64,000 nucleotides of DNA from Paenibacillus sp. R14(2021). Lineage in GTDB: Bacteria; Bacillota; Bacilli; Paenibacillales; Paenibacillaceae. A model generated the notes under the pieces. It was not told the origin of the DNA, ran no database searches, and saw only the letters and a program-made list of their open reading frames with translations. Each line of letters begins with the position of its first letter. Positions within the stretch are counted from its first letter, which is position 1. Both the position numbers and the translations under genes were made by a program. The DNA is taken from the NCBI RefSeq assembly GCF_019431355.1, contig NZ_CP080269.1:1302001-1366000 (forward strand). Reading direction: 5' to 3'. Below, one piece after another: positions 63,569-64,000 of the stretch.

Positions 63569-63773
63569 TGTGTTGTTCCCATCCTTCTAGTTAATGTACT
63601 TAAATATGATATCCTGTCTTCTCCTGAATATTCCTAAGAGCTACCTCTATCTCGATGTTGATAATCTGTTACCACAAGGCGGCGAGTTTGGCTGGCACCC
63701 GTACATGTCCAGTCGACTTGGATTATTCCGACTCATTAATGAACATGCACTTATACAATTCAAAGTTGTGTTA

Positions 63774-64000
63774 TTATTGGAAAAACTCGATAAACAATTT
63801 AATCGTTTCTTGCGGATTCTCCTCTGCGATCCAGTGTCCGGTTTTTTCTAAATTCACCACTTTAAAGTCAGTTGCATTTTCACGTAAAAATGGATCAAGC
63901 CCGAACTTTGCACCGCCTATACCTAGAACCGGCACTGACAGCTTATTATACGTTTTCAGGTCGTCAATATCTTTCCTGTACGTTTTATACCAACCGTTAC
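63774..64000 (-). CDS. Partial alpha/beta hydrolase, paralog of the 58.5 kb pseudogene
   Basis: The C-terminal 75 codons of a minus-strand gene that runs off the right edge. It reads NGWYKTYRKDIDDLKTY, VPVLGIGGAKFGLDPFL and EKTGHWIAEENPQETIKLF, closely matching the end of the hydrolase at 58522-59616. The stop TAA is at 63774-63776. The intact N-terminus would lie beyond the window. Confidence 0.8.
   Translation of the reverse strand, partial: NGWYKTYRKDIDDLKTYNKLSVPVLGIGGAKFGLDPFLRENATDFKVVNLEKTGHWIAEENPQETIKLFIEFFQ

Noticed and set aside
63594-63851. Plus-strand frame of 85 residues
   Set aside because: It overlaps the end of the partial hydrolase on the other strand and has no ribosome site.

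Overview
The window looks like chromosome from a spore-forming, moderately GC-rich member of the Bacillota, most likely Paenibacillaceae (Paenibacillus or Cohnella type). The pointers are strong AGGAGG-type ribosome sites, a YheC/YheD-like ATP-grasp protein, a YesM/YesN-type two-component system beside a sugar ABC transporter without its own ATPase, a Bacillus-style alkA/adaA/ogt alkylation-repair locus and a Gram-positive BirA operator. This is inferred from reading the sequence; no search was run.

From 1 to 16 kb, genes for sugar or polyol oxidation (two Gfo/Idh/MocA dehydrogenases and a TIM-barrel isomerase) and a malic enzyme precede an amino-acid catabolic block. This block holds proline dehydrogenase and P5C dehydrogenase, a divergent RocR-like regulator, and an operon of arginase, ornithine aminotransferase and a second arginase-like protein behind a LysR regulator. 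Proline and arginine would both reach glutamate here. Two proteins in the block have lost catalytic residues: the RocR-like AAA+ regulator and the second arginase. A DUF6886-like protein, a HesB-like protein and a D,D-carboxypeptidase follow.

From 16.6 to 34 kb there is a sugar ABC uptake operon with its aldo/keto reductase and two-component system, a cyclophilin and several housekeeping or unknown genes. Then comes a biotin ECF transporter: BioY is divergent from EcfA1 and a fused EcfA2-EcfT protein, with a BirA-type operator between them.

From 34.8 to 42.1 kb lies a guanidine-degradation operon: consensus sigma-A promoter, guanidine-I (ykkC) riboswitch, two DUF1989 carboxyguanidine-deiminase-type proteins, a biotin-dependent urea/guanidine carboxylase and allophanate hydrolase. 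A second guanidine-I riboswitch at 52.2 kb precedes an APC-family permease, which makes that permease a candidate guanidine-related transporter. The neighbouring biotin transporter fits the biotin need of the carboxylase.

From 42 to 55.8 kb are an LtaS-like enzyme, a radical SAM protein, small unknown proteins, an operon adaA-ogt-histidine kinase-response regulator joined by overlaps, divergent alkA, a glutathione-peroxidase-type enzyme and an unusual zinc-finger/Rossmann-like protein.

From 55.8 kb to the end is a decayed accessory region: a deleted SnoaL/NTF2-like gene, a frameshifted IS110-family element with a candidate bridge-RNA hairpin, an epoxide-hydrolase-like lipoprotein gene with an internal stop, an IS1182-like element with intact ends and 6-bp target duplications but two nonsense codons, an intact SnoaL-like gene, a truncated TetR gene and further alpha/beta-hydrolase genes. 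The repeated SnoaL and hydrolase genes suggest an old module duplication that was later invaded by insertion sequences.
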